From: Erythrobacter fulvus
GTDB taxonomy: Bacteria > Pseudomonadota > Alphaproteobacteria > Sphingomonadales > Sphingomonadaceae
Direction of reading: 5' to 3'
DNA: 64,000 nt
Assembly (NCBI RefSeq): GCF_028595285.1
Contig: NZ_JAQQXQ010000003.1
Coordinates: forward strand, 186,001 to 250,000
Shown: positions 1-9,562 of the stretch, piece after piece
How the letters are laid out: every line of letters begins with the position of its first letter
Position numbering within the stretch: the first letter of the stretch is position 1
Notes under the pieces: model-generated
The model's database searches: none
What the model saw: the letters and a program-made list of their open reading frames with translations, nothing else
What the model was told of the DNA's origin: nothing
Made by a program: the position numbers and the translations under genes

Positions 1-534
1 GGCGAGCACCCGCAGGTTACGGATCACCGTCTCGGCTGCACGCAGCGCCTGACCTTCGCCGTCGACCGTCTGGGTCAGGACGAGGTCGACCCTGTCACCC
101 GGGAAGACGAAGCCGGCCACGCCGGTCATCGCCGACACCGGCACAGTCACGGCACGCATGCCCGGACCAAGCGCCGCCGCGAGGAAGCCGCGGTCGCCCG
201 GGCTCACCAGCGAACCCTGGGTCACCGGCTCGCCGGCCGTGATCGGGAAGCGCACGACGGTGCCGAGCAGCTTGTCCATATCGGCCTCGCCGTCGATGAA
301 GTAGGCGTCCTTGACGAGTTCCTCCGGCCAGGGCTGGAAGCCCAGGGCGTCGGCGGTGATGATTGTCCCCGCAGTCAAAGCGCGTTTTGCCACCAGCACC
401 CGTGGGCCGGTCGGCTGGACCGCGGCTTCGGCTGAAGGGGCTCCGCCTCCGGCGAAGATGCTCCGTGCGGCAAAGGCAGTTCCGATCGCAATGATCAGAG
501 CGCCGATCAGCAGAACCAGTTTCTTCCTATCCAT
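1..534 (-). CDS. cpaB: Flp pilus assembly protein CpaB (partial, C-terminus beyond window)
   Basis: Inner-membrane/periplasmic component of the Flp/Tad type IVb pilus apparatus (CpaB/RcpC family). The visible N-terminal 178 codons start at an ATG (534) with a short MDRKK basic stretch and one hydrophobic segment (about residues 5-25). A SAF-like region follows, with VLVAKRALTAGTIITADAL, and then the RVDLVLTQT segment typical of CpaB. The gene continues past position 1. It lies 89 bp downstream of cpaA in the usual cpaA-cpaB order. A GAGGGGG stretch lies upstream of the ATG. Family assignment is firm; the C-terminal part cannot be judged. Confidence 0.9.
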   Translation of the reverse strand, partial: MDRKKLVLLIGALIIAIGTAFAARSIFAGGGAPSAEAAVQPTGPRVLVAKRALTAGTIITADALGFQPWPEELVKDAYFIDGEADMDKLLGTVVRFPITAGEPVTQGSLVSPGDRGFLAAALGPGMRAVTVPVSAMTGVAGFVFPGDRVDLVLTQTVDGEGQALRAAETVIRNLRVLA

Positions 535-623
535 GGCTGAAATAGCCCCCTCGTAATCGCCCTAGGTTGGTTAGCGGGCAGGTATGGTTTCGATGCGTAA
601 GCCCCGAGTGGTTAAAATCGGGT

Positions 624-1115
624 TCACGTGGCAGCCGCAGACGTCGCTGCGGCTGGAAGCAGATTGAAATAAAGCACCCAAAGGCCGCCAAATGCGATCG
701 CGACCCCGTAGGGGATGGCCAGGCGGTCGCGCTGGCGGCGCATGATGTGCCACATGCCCATGACGACGGTCAGAACCCCGCCGGCGATCGCCATTACGAT
801 CAGCAGCTGGATAAAGATGTCCCACGGAATCCACAGCGCCAGAACAGTCAGCAGCTTCACGTCGCCGCCGCCCATCATCTTGAGCGCGAACAGCCCGGCC
901 AGCAGCGCAAAGGCGGCAACCGCTACGCCCAGCTGCATCGCCACGTCCGGCCACAGCGCCAGACCGCTCGACCACCAGAATACCGGTGCACCCAGAGCGA
1001 TGGCCGCGTTCAGCCAGTTGTCGATTTGGCGCCGGCGAATATCGGTGAAAGCGGCAAAAACCAGCGCGATTGCCAAGGCAATCAGCAAGCCGTAGTGAAT
1101 GGTGGTCATCAGCAT
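624..1115 (-). CDS. cpaA: Prepilin peptidase CpaA (A24 family)
   Basis: Aspartic prepilin peptidase that processes Flp pilin and pseudopilins at the inner membrane. The two catalytic Asp motifs of the A24 family are visible: FTDIRRRQIDNWLN near the N-terminus and GGGDVK in the middle, the latter between hydrophobic segments. The ATG at 1115 is preferred because GGGGG sits just upstream; a second ATG at 1109 and a longer GTG start at 1142 are also in frame. The gene precedes cpaB. The Flp pilin gene that often lies upstream of cpaA is not here; a divergent hydrolase is found instead. Confidence 0.92.
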   Translation of the reverse strand: MLMTTIHYGLLIALAIALVFAAFTDIRRRQIDNWLNAAIALGAPVFWWSSGLALWPDVAMQLGVAVAAFALLAGLFALKMMGGGDVKLLTVLALWIPWDIFIQLLIVMAIAGGVLTVVMGMWHIMRRQRDRLAIPYGVAIAFGGLWVLYFNLLPAAATSAAAT

Positions 1116-1181
1116 TGTGCCCCCGAAGTTGCCTTGCGCCACGTGCGCAGCGGCCTTCTTTGAGGGAGTGCTACAGGTGTT

Positions 1182-2192
1182 TGCTTACCAAAAAGTAACC
1201 AAGCTCGGAGGCTCCAGATTCACGCAAATTCCGATGATGCGGCGATCGACCGCAGGACCATTCCCACCGCGGCACGCGAAAGCATCTGGCGCGCGGCCGA
1301 TGGCCATGGCTTGCGCCGGATCGACTGGCCTGGTGCCTCCGATCAGCCGCGCGGATCGATCCTCTTTTTCCCGGGCCGCGGCGACAATTACGAAAAATAT
1401 CTCGAAATGCTGGAACAATGGCACCGCGCCGGCTGGCGGGTGACGGCGGCGGACTGGCGAGGCCAGGCCGGATCCGGGCGGCTCGGCAAAGATGCGGTTA
1501 CCGGGCATATCGAAGATTTCGCGATATGGATCGACGATCTGGCGCACCTCTGGAAAAGCTGGGTCGCCGAAACGCCCGGGCCGCATGTGCTCGCCGCACA
1601 CTCGATGGGCGGGCATCTGGTGATGCGCGCGCTGGTCGAACGGCGGGTTGATCCCGATGCGGTGGTGCTCAGCGCGCCGATGATCGGGGTTAACGGCCCA
1701 CCATTGCCCCTGCCGGTGCTGCATGCGGTGGCGCGTTTGATGTGCGCTGTTGGCGATCCGACCCGTCAGGCGTGGAAATGGAGCGAAAAGCCCGGCGAAA
1801 TGCCGGCATCGCGCGCTAGTCTTCTTACCCATGATCCCGATCGCTATGCCGACGAGCAATGGTGGCGCGATCACCGGCCCGAACTGGTAATGGGCCCGGC
1901 AAGCTGGCGCTGGGTAGAGCGCGCCTATGCCTCCTCGCGCAAGCTGGAGCAGGCAGGCGCACTGGAAAGCGTCGACGTGCCGGTGCTGATCCTTTCGACA
2001 TCATCGGACAAACTGGTGAGCCACACCGCCAACCTGCGTGCTGCGCGGCGCCTGCCGAAAGGCGAGATGGTGGCGTTCGGCAGCGAGGCGCATCACGAGA
2101 TCCTGCGCGAAGCCGATCCGGTTCGCGACCGCGCGATGGCGGCGACAACCGAGTTTCTCGACCGTGTGGCGCCCGCCGACCCGGGGGCATGA
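1182..2192 (+). CDS. Alpha/beta hydrolase, monoacylglycerol lipase/lysophospholipase-like
   Basis: Serine hydrolase of the Hydrolase_4 (lysophospholipase L2/monoacylglycerol lipase) type. The nucleophile elbow is HSMGG and the likely catalytic His is in SEAHHEILRE near the C-terminus. The start is uncertain. Family-like sequence (ESIWRAADGHGLRRIDW, then RGSILFFPGRG) begins upstream of the TTG at 1311. The open frame reaches back to 1164 without any ATG or GTG, so TTG at 1182 is used here as the longest plausible start; a rarer codon near 1218-1245 is possible. The stop overlaps the next gene (ATGA), so the two are probably co-transcribed. The substrate is not evident. Confidence 0.82.
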   Translation, partial: CLPKSNQARRLQIHANSDDAAIDRRTIPTAARESIWRAADGHGLRRIDWPGASDQPRGSILFFPGRGDNYEKYLEMLEQWHRAGWRVTAADWRGQAGSGRLGKDAVTGHIEDFAIWIDDLAHLWKSWVAETPGPHVLAAHSMGGHLVMRALVERRVDPDAVVLSAPMIGVNGPPLPLPVLHAVARLMCAVGDPTRQAWKWSEKPGEMPASRASLLTHDPDRYADEQWWRDHRPELVMGPASWRWVERAYASSRKLEQAGALESVDVPVLILSTSSDKLVSHTANLRAARRLPKGEMVAFGSEAHHEILREADPVRDRAMAATTEFLDRVAPADPGA

Positions 2193-3307
2193 TTATGTAT
2201 GATTTCGCCGTTATCGGGGCCGGGATGGCCGGTGCGAGCATCGCCGCCGAGCTGGCTCCGCATGCCCGTGTGCTGCTGCTCGAGGCGGAGGATGCACCGG
2301 GCTATCACGCTACCGGGCGTTCGGCGGCATTCTGGGACGAATGTTATGGCGGCCCCGGGGTCGTTCCGCTGACGCTCGCTTCGGGGCCTTACCTGCGCGA
2401 GCACGGCTTCCTGACGACTCGCGGCGCGCTGCATCTCGGGCGGGCTGCGGACCGGGCGGCGATGGACGATTTCCTCGCGACTTTTGCGGGCACCGGGGCG
2501 ACGATCGAGCGGCTGGGGCGCGACGATATTATACGCCGCGTTCCGGGACTTCGGCCTGATTGGATCGAGGCGATCCACGAACCGGCCTGCGCCGATATCG
2601 ACGTTGCAGGCCTGCACCAGCACTATCTTGGCCGGGCGCGTCGCGGCGGGGTGGAGGTGGTTTGCCGTGCGCGAGTCGGGCAATTGCAGCGCGAGGCGGG
2701 TGGTTGGCGAATCGCGACCGCAGCGGGAGCCGAATATCGGGCGGCGCGCCTAATCAATGCGGCGGGCGCGTGGGCCGACGGTATCGCCGCGCTGGCGGGA
2801 GTGAGGCCGCTGAGCATCCGGCCGTATCGTCGCACCATGGCGCAATTGCGGGTCGATCCGCCTGCGCCGGCCGACCTGCCACTGGTGCTCGACATAAACG
2901 GTACGTTCTATTTCAAGCCCGACGGCGGAAGGCTGTGGCTCAGCCCGCATGACGAAATTCCCGCCGAGCCGGGCGATGCCGCGCCCGATGAGATCGATAT
3001 CGCCATCGCGATCGACCGGTTCGAACAGGTGACCGGCTGGCGCATCGCCGCAGTCGAGCGGCGCTGGGCGGGCCTCAGGAGTTTCGCGCCGGACCGCTTG
3101 CCGGTCTATGGCTTCGATCAGGCTGAAAACGCCTTTTTCTGGTTCGCGGGTCAGGGCGGCTTCGGCATCCAGACCGCGCCTGCCGCCGCCCGGCTGGGCG
3201 CACAGCTGGCGCTGGGACTTGATGCCGATGCCATGACGCAGGCGCTTGATCCGGCGGCCTATTCGCCGGCGCGCTTTGCCCAGGAACGCAAGCTTCGCAG
3301 CGCCTAG
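2189..3307 (+). CDS. FAD-dependent oxidoreductase (DAO family)
   Basis: Predicted flavoprotein amine or amino-acid oxidase/dehydrogenase of the DAO superfamily, 372 aa. The Rossmann dinucleotide motif VIGAGMAGASIA lies at the extreme N-terminus and is followed by an acidic strand end (LLLEAEDAPGYHATGRSA). The C-terminal FAD-binding segment contains GLRSFAPDRLPVYG and WFAGQGGFGIQTAPA. The ATG at 2189 overlaps the hydrolase stop, with GGGGGC upstream; an ATG at 2195 is an alternative. It resembles D-amino-acid dehydrogenase and glycine-oxidase-like proteins, but the substrate cannot be read from sequence. Confidence 0.88.
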   Translation: MIMYDFAVIGAGMAGASIAAELAPHARVLLLEAEDAPGYHATGRSAAFWDECYGGPGVVPLTLASGPYLREHGFLTTRGALHLGRAADRAAMDDFLATFAGTGATIERLGRDDIIRRVPGLRPDWIEAIHEPACADIDVAGLHQHYLGRARRGGVEVVCRARVGQLQREAGGWRIATAAGAEYRAARLINAAGAWADGIAALAGVRPLSIRPYRRTMAQLRVDPPAPADLPLVLDINGTFYFKPDGGRLWLSPHDEIPAEPGDAAPDEIDIAIAIDRFEQVTGWRIAAVERRWAGLRSFAPDRLPVYGFDQAENAFFWFAGQGGFGIQTAPAAARLGAQLALGLDADAMTQALDPAAYSPARFAQERKLRSA

Positions 3308-3380
3308 CCAATCGCGGCGCAATCTGTATGGTTACGCATGTGGTCGCTTTGTGAACCACGCCAGATCAGGAGGGGCCGAC

Positions 3381-3557
3381 ATGGCGCACAAGTTCGAAAT
3401 CTATAAGGACAACGCAGGCGAGTTCCGCGTCCGCTTCAAGTACAATTCGGAAGTGATGTTCTCGACGCAGGGCTATTCGAGCAAGGCCAGTGCGCAGAAC
3501 GCGATCGATTCGATCAAGAAGAACGGCCCCGGCGCCGAGGTCGAAGACAACAGCTGA
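3381..3557 (+). CDS. YegP-like DUF1508 small protein
   Basis: A 58-aa protein of the YegP/DUF1508 family: MAHKFEIYKDNAGEFRVRF, then GYSSKASAQNAIDSIKKN. Family members are short alpha/beta proteins, often duplicated; this one has a single repeat. A strong Shine-Dalgarno (AGGAGGGG) sits 7 bp before the ATG and sets the start. It follows the FAD oxidoreductase and faces rnhA tail to tail. No biochemical function is assigned with confidence to the family. Confidence 0.88.
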   Translation: MAHKFEIYKDNAGEFRVRFKYNSEVMFSTQGYSSKASAQNAIDSIKKNGPGAEVEDNS

Positions 3558-3627
3558 TTTCGCCGGCCGCGCCTAAGGGCTGGCGGCCTGCACCACCGAA
3601 GGTGGCTTCAAGCGAACGCGGCGGGAC

Positions 3628-4071
3628 CTAGCTTCCCGCCGCGATCCGTTCAGCCTCGGCGCTGGCGAGTGCATCGACCCGCTCGTTTTCCGGATGGCCG
3701 TTATGGCCGCGGACCCAGTGCCAGGTAACGTGGTGCGGACGCGCGGCCTCGATAAGGTCGTGCCACAGATCGGCATTCTTCACGGGTTTCTTGCTGGCAT
3801 TGACCCAGCCGTTGCGCTGCCAGCCGTGAATCCATTTCTGCATCCCGTCGAGCACATATTTGCTGTCGGAATACAGATCGACCGCGCAGGGTTCGATCAG
3901 GGCATTGAGAGCCTTGATCACCGCCGTCATCTCCATGCGGTTATTGGTGGTTTCCACCTCGCCGCCCGACATCTCCTTTTCATGGCGTCCCATGCGCAGC
4001 AAAGCGCCCCATCCGCCGGGGCCGGGATTGCCCTTGCACGCGCCGTCGGTGAAGATTTCGACCTTTTTCAT
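3628..4071 (-). CDS. rnhA: Ribonuclease HI
   Basis: Removes the RNA strand of RNA-DNA hybrids (R-loops, primers). At 147 aa it has normal RNase HI length. The catalytic acidic residues are visible as D9 ([14 protein letters not shown]), E47 (NNRMEMTA), D69 (YSDSKYV) and D133 (NERVDALA), with the assisting His123 in RGHNGHPEN. It is last in the minus-strand group ispH-thrB-rnhA, 27 bp after thrB. A complete, canonical gene. Confidence 0.97.
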   Translation of the reverse strand: MKKVEIFTDGACKGNPGPGGWGALLRMGRHEKEMSGGEVETTNNRMEMTAVIKALNALIEPCAVDLYSDSKYVLDGMQKWIHGWQRNGWVNASKKPVKNADLWHDLIEAARPHHVTWHWVRGHNGHPENERVDALASAEAERIAAGS

Positions 4072-4098
4072 GGGCAGAAGCCTTAGGCGCGGCGAGGC

Positions 4099-5070
4099 TC
4101 AGGCATCAAGCACGCCCGCGCCCGCTTCGTCGTAAAACCGCCAGCGTTCCACGAATTGCATCGGGTCCTTGCGGGTGACGAGCGCGTCGTCGGGCGTTTC
4201 GAGCCAGTCTTCGGCGCGGCTGGCAACGAACCTAAGGCAAGCGCCCTTGGCGATCTGCGGGAAAAGCGCCCGCTCGGCAGGTTTGAGCGGGCGGACGCTT
4301 TCGTAACCCGCCACCAGCGCATTGCCGCAATCGGCGCGATAGCGGCCTTCCGCATCGAAGCACCACGCCGCATGGGTCACCGCGAGATCGAGCGCCATCG
4401 GCCCCGTGCAGGCGAAGTAGAAATCGATAAGGCCCGTCACCGTGTCGCCGCGCATCAGCACATTGTCGGGGAACAGGTCGGTGTGGGTCTGCGACTGCGG
4501 GAGCGCCGCCAGATCGAGTGCGGCGGCGGCGCGCGCATGATCGAGCATTGCGGGCAATTCTGGGTGGACCGTCGCAAGCCGCTGCGCCCCGCAGTTTGCG
4601 AGAATCGCCGCGCTCGCGGCAAAATCCATCGCATTGGCGCGGCTCAGCGGAAAATCGCGCGCGGCAAGGTGCATATCCGCCAGCACCGCGCCGATGCTGC
4701 GGGCCTGTGCGGGGGTGGGGCGGGTAGGGGAGACGCCGGGCAGAAACTCGATCAGCGCCGCGGCCTTGCCCTCTACCATGCGGAAGGATGCGCCGCTGCG
4801 ATCATGCATTGTGCGCGGGACCGGACACCCCTTGGCAGCAAGATGATCGAGCAGGTCGAGGAAATAGGGCAGGTCGGCATAGTCGATCCGGCGCTCGTAC
4901 AGCGTCAGGATGAAACGGGTGCCGCTATTGCCGCTTCCGGTGGTCTCGACCAGCCAGTTGGAATTAGAGACGCCTTCCGCGATGCCTTTGGCCGAAACCA
5001 GTTCGCCGACATCATATTCTGCGATCAGCCGGGCAAGATCCTCGGCCCCGAGATGGGTATAGACCGCCAT
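4099..5070 (-). CDS. thrB: Homoserine kinase (type II, APH-fold)
   Basis: Phosphorylates L-homoserine to O-phosphohomoserine in threonine biosynthesis. At 323 aa it belongs to the aminoglycoside-phosphotransferase-like ThrB family common in alphaproteobacteria, not the GHMP type. The Brenner-like catalytic motif is HTDLFPDNVL (H196, D198, N203), followed by LIDFYFA with D216 as a likely metal ligand. A glycine/serine-rich ATP-site segment (EGVSNSNWLVET) lies near residue 32. It sits between ispH (19 bp upstream) and rnhA. Confidence 0.95.
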   Translation of the reverse strand: MAVYTHLGAEDLARLIAEYDVGELVSAKGIAEGVSNSNWLVETTGSGNSGTRFILTLYERRIDYADLPYFLDLLDHLAAKGCPVPRTMHDRSGASFRMVEGKAAALIEFLPGVSPTRPTPAQARSIGAVLADMHLAARDFPLSRANAMDFAASAAILANCGAQRLATVHPELPAMLDHARAAAALDLAALPQSQTHTDLFPDNVLMRGDTVTGLIDFYFACTGPMALDLAVTHAAWCFDAEGRYRADCGNALVAGYESVRPLKPAERALFPQIAKGACLRFVASRAEDWLETPDDALVTRKDPMQFVERWRFYDEAGAGVLDA

Positions 5071-5089
5071 TGCCCCTGCGGCCCGTGCC

Positions 5090-6082
5090 CTATTCGGTCA
5101 GCTGGCGCGGAAGTTTGAACACCATCTTCTCTTCCGCCGCGGTAATGGTCTGTTCGCGGATCGGTCGATAGCCGGCCAGCGCGGCGACCACTTCGCGAAC
5201 GAGAATTTCCGGGGCCGATGCACCCGCCGTCAGCCCCAGCGTTTCCACCCCTTCGAGCCATGCGAAGTCGATCTCGCTCGCCCGCTGGATCAGCTTGGCC
5301 GGCGTGCCGAGCCGCTCGGACACTTCCACCAGCCGCAGCGAATTGGACGAATTGGGCGCGCCGATCACCAGCACCAGATCGCAATCATGCGCCAGTTCCT
5401 TGACTGCCGCCTGCCGGTTGGAGGTCGCATAGCAGATGTCTTCCGCTTTCGGCCCGCTGATATTGGGATAGCGCCATTCGAGCGCCTCGATCACCTCGCG
5501 CGTGTCGTCGACCGACAGCGTGGTCTGGGTGAGGTAGGCCAGTTCCTCGTCCGAATCGAACGGCAGCTTGTCGACATCCTCGATGGTCTCGACAAGCGTC
5601 ATCTGCCCCGGTTCGACCTGCCCCATGGTGCCGATCACCTCGGGATGGCCTTCGTGGCCGATGAAGATGATGTGGCGGCCCTTTTCGATCTGGCGTTCAG
5701 CCTGACGGTGGATCTTGCTGACCAGCGGGCAGGTGGCATCGACATAGAGCAGCTGGCGGCGCTTGGCCTCGGCGGGTACCGTCTTGGGCACACCGTGGGC
5801 GCTGAACACCACCGGCGCATCGTCGGGCACCTCGTCGAGCTCCTTGACGAAGATCGCGCCCTTGGCCTTCAGCCCTTCGACGACATATTTGTTGTGGACG
5901 ATCTCGTGCCGCACATAAACCGGCGAACCGTAACGCTCGAGCGCCTTCTCGACGATCTCGATGGCCCGATCGACACCGGCGCAGAATCCGCGAGGGGCGG
6001 CGATCAGCAGGTTGAGCGGGGGGCGGGCAGCAACGGCCGGATCAGCGGCGGCGGCATCGGATGCGGGAAAGGGCGCGTTCAT
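5090..6082 (-). CDS. ispH: 4-hydroxy-3-methylbut-2-enyl diphosphate reductase IspH
   Basis: Last enzyme of the MEP isoprenoid pathway, reducing HMBPP to IPP and DMAPP with a [4Fe-4S] cluster. The three cluster cysteines are C34 ([10 protein letters not shown]), C118 (DATCPLVSK) and C217 ([10 protein letters not shown]). The substrate-site histidines lie in RHEIVHN and FSAHGVP. The protein is 330 aa, with an Ala/Pro-rich leader of about 20 residues before the conserved core. First gene of the ispH-thrB-rnhA group, starting 95 bp from a divergent lipoprotein gene. Confidence 0.97.
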   Translation of the reverse strand: MNAPFPASDAAAADPAVAARPPLNLLIAAPRGFCAGVDRAIEIVEKALERYGSPVYVRHEIVHNKYVVEGLKAKGAIFVKELDEVPDDAPVVFSAHGVPKTVPAEAKRRQLLYVDATCPLVSKIHRQAERQIEKGRHIIFIGHEGHPEVIGTMGQVEPGQMTLVETIEDVDKLPFDSDEELAYLTQTTLSVDDTREVIEALEWRYPNISGPKAEDICYATSNRQAAVKELAHDCDLVLVIGAPNSSNSLRLVEVSERLGTPAKLIQRASEIDFAWLEGVETLGLTAGASAPEILVREVVAALAGYRPIREQTITAAEEKMVFKLPRQLTE

Positions 6083-6177
6083 GTCTCCCCCTCTAGCGCT
6101 TTGCGGCGTGTCTCGCTAGGGCATGCATGCGCGAGCTTGTGCGCGCTACGGATCCGGTTTTCGAGGACGGTTTTTTG

Positions 6178-6828
6178 ATGATGTTCCGCACCCGCGCCCT
6201 TCCTGTCCTTGCTGCAATGGCGGCGCTGGCCGGCTGCGCCGGCGAAGGCGAACTGGTGCTCGATCAGGGGGTCGGCATCACTTCCGTGCTGACGACCTGC
6301 CCGGCGGTCGGGATTCCCGACTACACCGGCGATGTCACCACGTTCCGTTCCGGCGATGACCGCAGCCTTGCCAGCCTTGATGTCAGCGCGGCGATTACAA
6401 ATCTGCGCTCGACCTGCAACGAAGCCGGCGCGCAGGTGTATAGCGAGGCGACATTCGAAGTGCACGCCCGCCGCGCCGACGTGCGCGGTGCCCGCACTGT
6501 GACGCTGCCCTATTTCGTCACCATCCTGCGCGGCGGAAGCGCTGTCGTCAGCAAACGGGTAGGCGAAGTCACACTGACTTTCGCTGACGGGCAGGAACGC
6601 GCGATGGCGACCGCCAAGGCCGGTTCCTTCGTCAACCGTGCGGACGCCGCACTGCCGGAGGATATCCGCGAAAAGATCACCCGACGACGACGCCCGGGCG
6701 AGGTCGATGCCGCGCTTGATCCGCTGGCCGATCCCGAAGTGAAGGCGGCGATTGCCCGTACCCGCTTCGAAATGCTGGTCGGCTTCCAACTGACCGAAGA
6801 CCAGCTGGCCTATAACGTCAGGCGCTGA
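6178..6828 (+). CDS. Uncharacterised lipoprotein
   Basis: A 216-aa protein with a lipoprotein signal: MMFRTRALPVLAAMAALAGC, where LAGC is the lipobox and the Cys would be lipidated. GAGGACGG lies 8 bp before the ATG at 6178. The mature part is soluble and rich in Ala, Arg, Thr and Val, with two Cys (TTCPAVG, RSTCNEAG). It ends in a helical stretch (VKAAIARTRFEMLVGFQLTEDQLAYNVRR). I do not recognise a named domain. It is divergent from ispH and lies upstream of argS. Confidence 0.82.
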   Translation: MMFRTRALPVLAAMAALAGCAGEGELVLDQGVGITSVLTTCPAVGIPDYTGDVTTFRSGDDRSLASLDVSAAITNLRSTCNEAGAQVYSEATFEVHARRADVRGARTVTLPYFVTILRGGSAVVSKRVGEVTLTFADGQERAMATAKAGSFVNRADAALPEDIREKITRRRRPGEVDAALDPLADPEVKAAIARTRFEMLVGFQLTEDQLAYNVRR

Positions 6829-6836
6829 TTTTGTCC

Positions 6837-6856
6837 GGGGGCGCCTCTGCGCCCCC
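6837..6856 (+). terminator. GC hairpin after lipoprotein gene (possible terminator)
   Basis: A perfect 8-bp stem GGGGGCGC/GCGCCCCC with a CTCT loop starts 9 bp after the stop of the lipoprotein gene. No T-tract follows, so an intrinsic terminator is only possible. The rest of the 200-bp gap to argS shows nothing else recognisable. Confidence 0.35.
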
Positions 6857-7029
6857 GTCCTCGGCGGGTTTTCGCCGCTTTGCGTCGGAGCGCCTGCGGG
6901 CGGCCGGTCGGCCTTGCGGTTGCTGTGTGACCGTTCGCCTCTTTGCCCTTCCCCAGCCGCGGGCTTGACCCGGGTCTCCGCTTTCTATCTTGCACGCGCG
7001 ACTGATCGCGCCTTACGCACGAGAACACC

Positions 7030-8778
7030 ATGACCGAAACCAAGACCCTGTATTCCGCCTATGCGGAGCTGATTGAAAGCGTGCTGGCCGATCTGGTCGG
7101 TGAAGGCGTTTTGCCCGCCGGCACGTCCTTCGCCAATGTCACGCTCGAACCGCCGCGAGATGCGTCGCACGGTGACCTCGCCACCAATGCGGCGATGGTG
7201 CTGGCCAAAGGCGCAGGGATGAACCCGCGCGCGCTGGCCGAAGCGATCACCGCGAAGCTTTCTGCGAACCCTGCGATTACGAGCGCCGAAATCGCCGGGC
7301 CGGGCTTCATCAACCTGCGCCTTTCGCCCGGGGCATGGCTCGAAGAACTCGCAACGATTGCGCAGCTTGGTGCCGATTACGGCCGTTCGGACATGGGCGG
7401 CGAGCGCGTCGTGAACGTCGAATATGTCTCGGCCAACCCAACCGGCCCGATGCACATGGGGCACTGCCGCGGCGCGGTGGTGGGCGATGCGCTGGCAAGC
7501 CTGCTCGAATTTGCCGGACACCGGGTGATCCGCGAATATTACGTCAATGATGCCGGGGCGCAGGTCGATGTGCTCGCCCGCTCGGTGCATCTGCGTTACC
7601 GCGAGGCGCTGGGAGAGGACATCACCATCCCCGAAGGGCTGTATCCGGGCGATTATCTCGTGCCGGTCGGGCAGGCGCTTGCCGCCGAATTCGGTGACAA
7701 ATACGCTGCCGCGCCGGAGAGCGAATGGTTGATCGCGTTTCGCACCCGCGCCGTCGCCGCGATGATGGACATGATCCGTGCCGATCTCGCCACGCTGGGG
7801 ATCAAGCACGATCTTTTCTCCTCCGAGGCGGAATTGCAGGCCTCGGGCAAGGTCGATGCGGCGGAGCAATGGCTGCGTGAACATGATCTCGTCTATGACG
7901 GCGTGCTCGAAGCGCCCAAGGGCAAGGCTCCGCCGGAAGACTGGGAGCCGGTGGAACTGCCGCTGTTCCGCTCGACGAAGTTCGGCGACGATCAGGATCG
8001 CCCGATCAAGAAGTCGAACGGCGCGTGGACCTATTTCGGGGCCGACCTCGCCTACCATTTCCAAAAGGCGCAGGATGCCGATGCGTTGGTCGATATCTGG
8101 GGTGCGGACCACGCGGGAACGGTGAAGCGGATCAAGGCCGCAGTCGCGGCGCTGACCAGCGCCGAAGGCGGCGCGCCCAAGCCATTCGAGGTCAAGCTGG
8201 TCCAGATGGTGCAGCTGATGAAGGGCGGCCAGCCGTTCAAGATGTCGAAGCGCGCGGGCAATTTCGTGACGCTGGCCGACGTGGTCGACATGGTCGGCAA
8301 GGACGTGGTGCGCTTCACCATGCTCACCCGCAAGCCCGATGCGCAGATGGATTTCGACTTCGACAAGGTGGTCGAAGCCTCGAAGGACAATCCGGTGTTC
8401 TATGTGCAATATGCCCATGCGCGGATCCGCTCGACGCTGCGCAAGGCTGCCGAGGCGGGATTTGCCCCGTCCGGCGCGGCGCTGGATCGTCTGGGCGAAG
8501 AAGAGCTCGATCTGGTGCGGCGCGCCGCGCAGTTCCCGCGCGAGATCGAGGCGGCGGCCCGCGCGCGCGAGCCGCACCGTATCGCCTTCTACCTCTACGA
8601 TCTGGCGGCGGACCTCCATTCCTTCTGGAACCTCGGTAATGACCGCGTGGAAAAGCGGTTCATCGTGGAACAGGATTCGAGCATGACAGCGGCAAGACTT
8701 TTCCTTGCCGACGCAATCGGGCAAGTGATCCGCAACGGGCTTGGCGTGCTTGGCGTCGAAGCTGTCGAAATGATGTAA
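7030..8778 (+). CDS. argS: Arginine--tRNA ligase
   Basis: Class I aminoacyl-tRNA synthetase charging tRNA-Arg. The 582-aa protein has the HIGH signature as HMGH (142-145, in [15 protein letters not shown]) and KMSKR at 404-408 ([11 protein letters not shown]). The N-terminal additional domain and the C-terminal DALR anticodon-binding domain ([11 protein letters not shown] onward) are both present. It heads the conserved alphaproteobacterial string argS-SPOR-nagZ-scpA-scpB-tatABC. Confidence 0.98.
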   Translation: MTETKTLYSAYAELIESVLADLVGEGVLPAGTSFANVTLEPPRDASHGDLATNAAMVLAKGAGMNPRALAEAITAKLSANPAITSAEIAGPGFINLRLSPGAWLEELATIAQLGADYGRSDMGGERVVNVEYVSANPTGPMHMGHCRGAVVGDALASLLEFAGHRVIREYYVNDAGAQVDVLARSVHLRYREALGEDITIPEGLYPGDYLVPVGQALAAEFGDKYAAAPESEWLIAFRTRAVAAMMDMIRADLATLGIKHDLFSSEAELQASGKVDAAEQWLREHDLVYDGVLEAPKGKAPPEDWEPVELPLFRSTKFGDDQDRPIKKSNGAWTYFGADLAYHFQKAQDADALVDIWGADHAGTVKRIKAAVAALTSAEGGAPKPFEVKLVQMVQLMKGGQPFKMSKRAGNFVTLADVVDMVGKDVVRFTMLTRKPDAQMDFDFDKVVEASKDNPVFYVQYAHARIRSTLRKAAEAGFAPSGAALDRLGEEELDLVRRAAQFPREIEAAARAREPHRIAFYLYDLAADLHSFWNLGNDRVEKRFIVEQDSSMTAARLFLADAIGQVIRNGLGVLGVEAVEMM

Positions 8779-8808
8779 TCGCTTGGGGGAAGGGCGCGAG
8801 GCTTGGCC

Positions 8809-9483
8809 ATGATCGATGCCGAATACGAGGAACTGGAAACCGGTGACGGCGAGCTTGATCTGGCCGATACCGACAACCTGCCGTGGCTTGAATCCGATGA
8901 GGAGGACGAGGATGCGGGCGGGCTCGATTTGGGGCAGATCCTCGGCTTCGTTGGCGTTCTAATCGTCCTGCTTGCGGCCATCGTCGGCGCGGTATGGTAT
9001 GTCTCGAACCGCGCCAGCGGAATCGAGGCGGTTGCCGACGGCAGCGTGATCGAAGCGCCCGAAGGCCCGATCAAGGAACGACCTGAAGACCCGGGCGGTA
9101 AGACATTCGCCGGAACCGGCAACGTCGCGCCCGTGGTTGGCGAAGGCGGCACCCGTGAAGCCGTGGTGGCAAGCAAGGACGCGGCTCCCGCGCCCAAGCC
9201 GTCGCCTTCGGCCAGCGTCACGGCTGCGCCGGCTCCGGCTGCGGACATGTCGGGCGTAGGCGTGCAGCTCGCGGCCTATTCCTCGCGCGCACGGGCCGAG
9301 CAGGGGTGGAGCGATCTTACCCGCCGTACCGAAGTGCTTTCCGGCGTGAAGCACCGCGTGGTCGAGGGTAAAGTCGATATCGGCACCGTCTATCGCCTGC
9401 AGGCGATTGCAGCCAACCGCACCGCGGCGGAGGAACTTTGTGCCGCGCTGAAGGCCGACGGGCTCGACTGCCAGGTCAAATAG
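8809..9483 (+). CDS. SPOR domain membrane protein
   Basis: A bitopic inner-membrane protein of about 224 aa. The N-terminus is very acidic (ELETGDGELDLADTDN, ESDEEDEDAGG). One membrane segment follows (LGFVGVLIVLLAAIVGAVWYV), then a Pro/Ala linker and a C-terminal SPOR domain (VGVQLAAYSSRARAEQGW to LDCQVK). SPOR domains bind denuded glycan strands at division septa. The ATG at 8809 is chosen with GAGG 7 bp upstream; an in-frame TTG at 8803 is the alternative. It is 30 bp after argS and 79 bp before nagZ. Confidence 0.88.
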   Translation: MIDAEYEELETGDGELDLADTDNLPWLESDEEDEDAGGLDLGQILGFVGVLIVLLAAIVGAVWYVSNRASGIEAVADGSVIEAPEGPIKERPEDPGGKTFAGTGNVAPVVGEGGTREAVVASKDAAPAPKPSPSASVTAAPAPAADMSGVGVQLAAYSSRARAEQGWSDLTRRTEVLSGVKHRVVEGKVDIGTVYRLQAIAANRTAAEELCAALKADGLDCQVK

Positions 9484-9562
9484 GCGCGCACGGCGGCGTT
9501 TTTCCCCGTTGCGGATGGTTACCATGCTTGCTTGACGCGGGCTTCCTTGCGAACCTGTCAGG

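Noticed and set aside
608-615. CtrA half-site TTAACCAC upstream of cpaB
   Set aside because: A single imperfect half-site without the paired TTAA at N7 is too weak to support a call.
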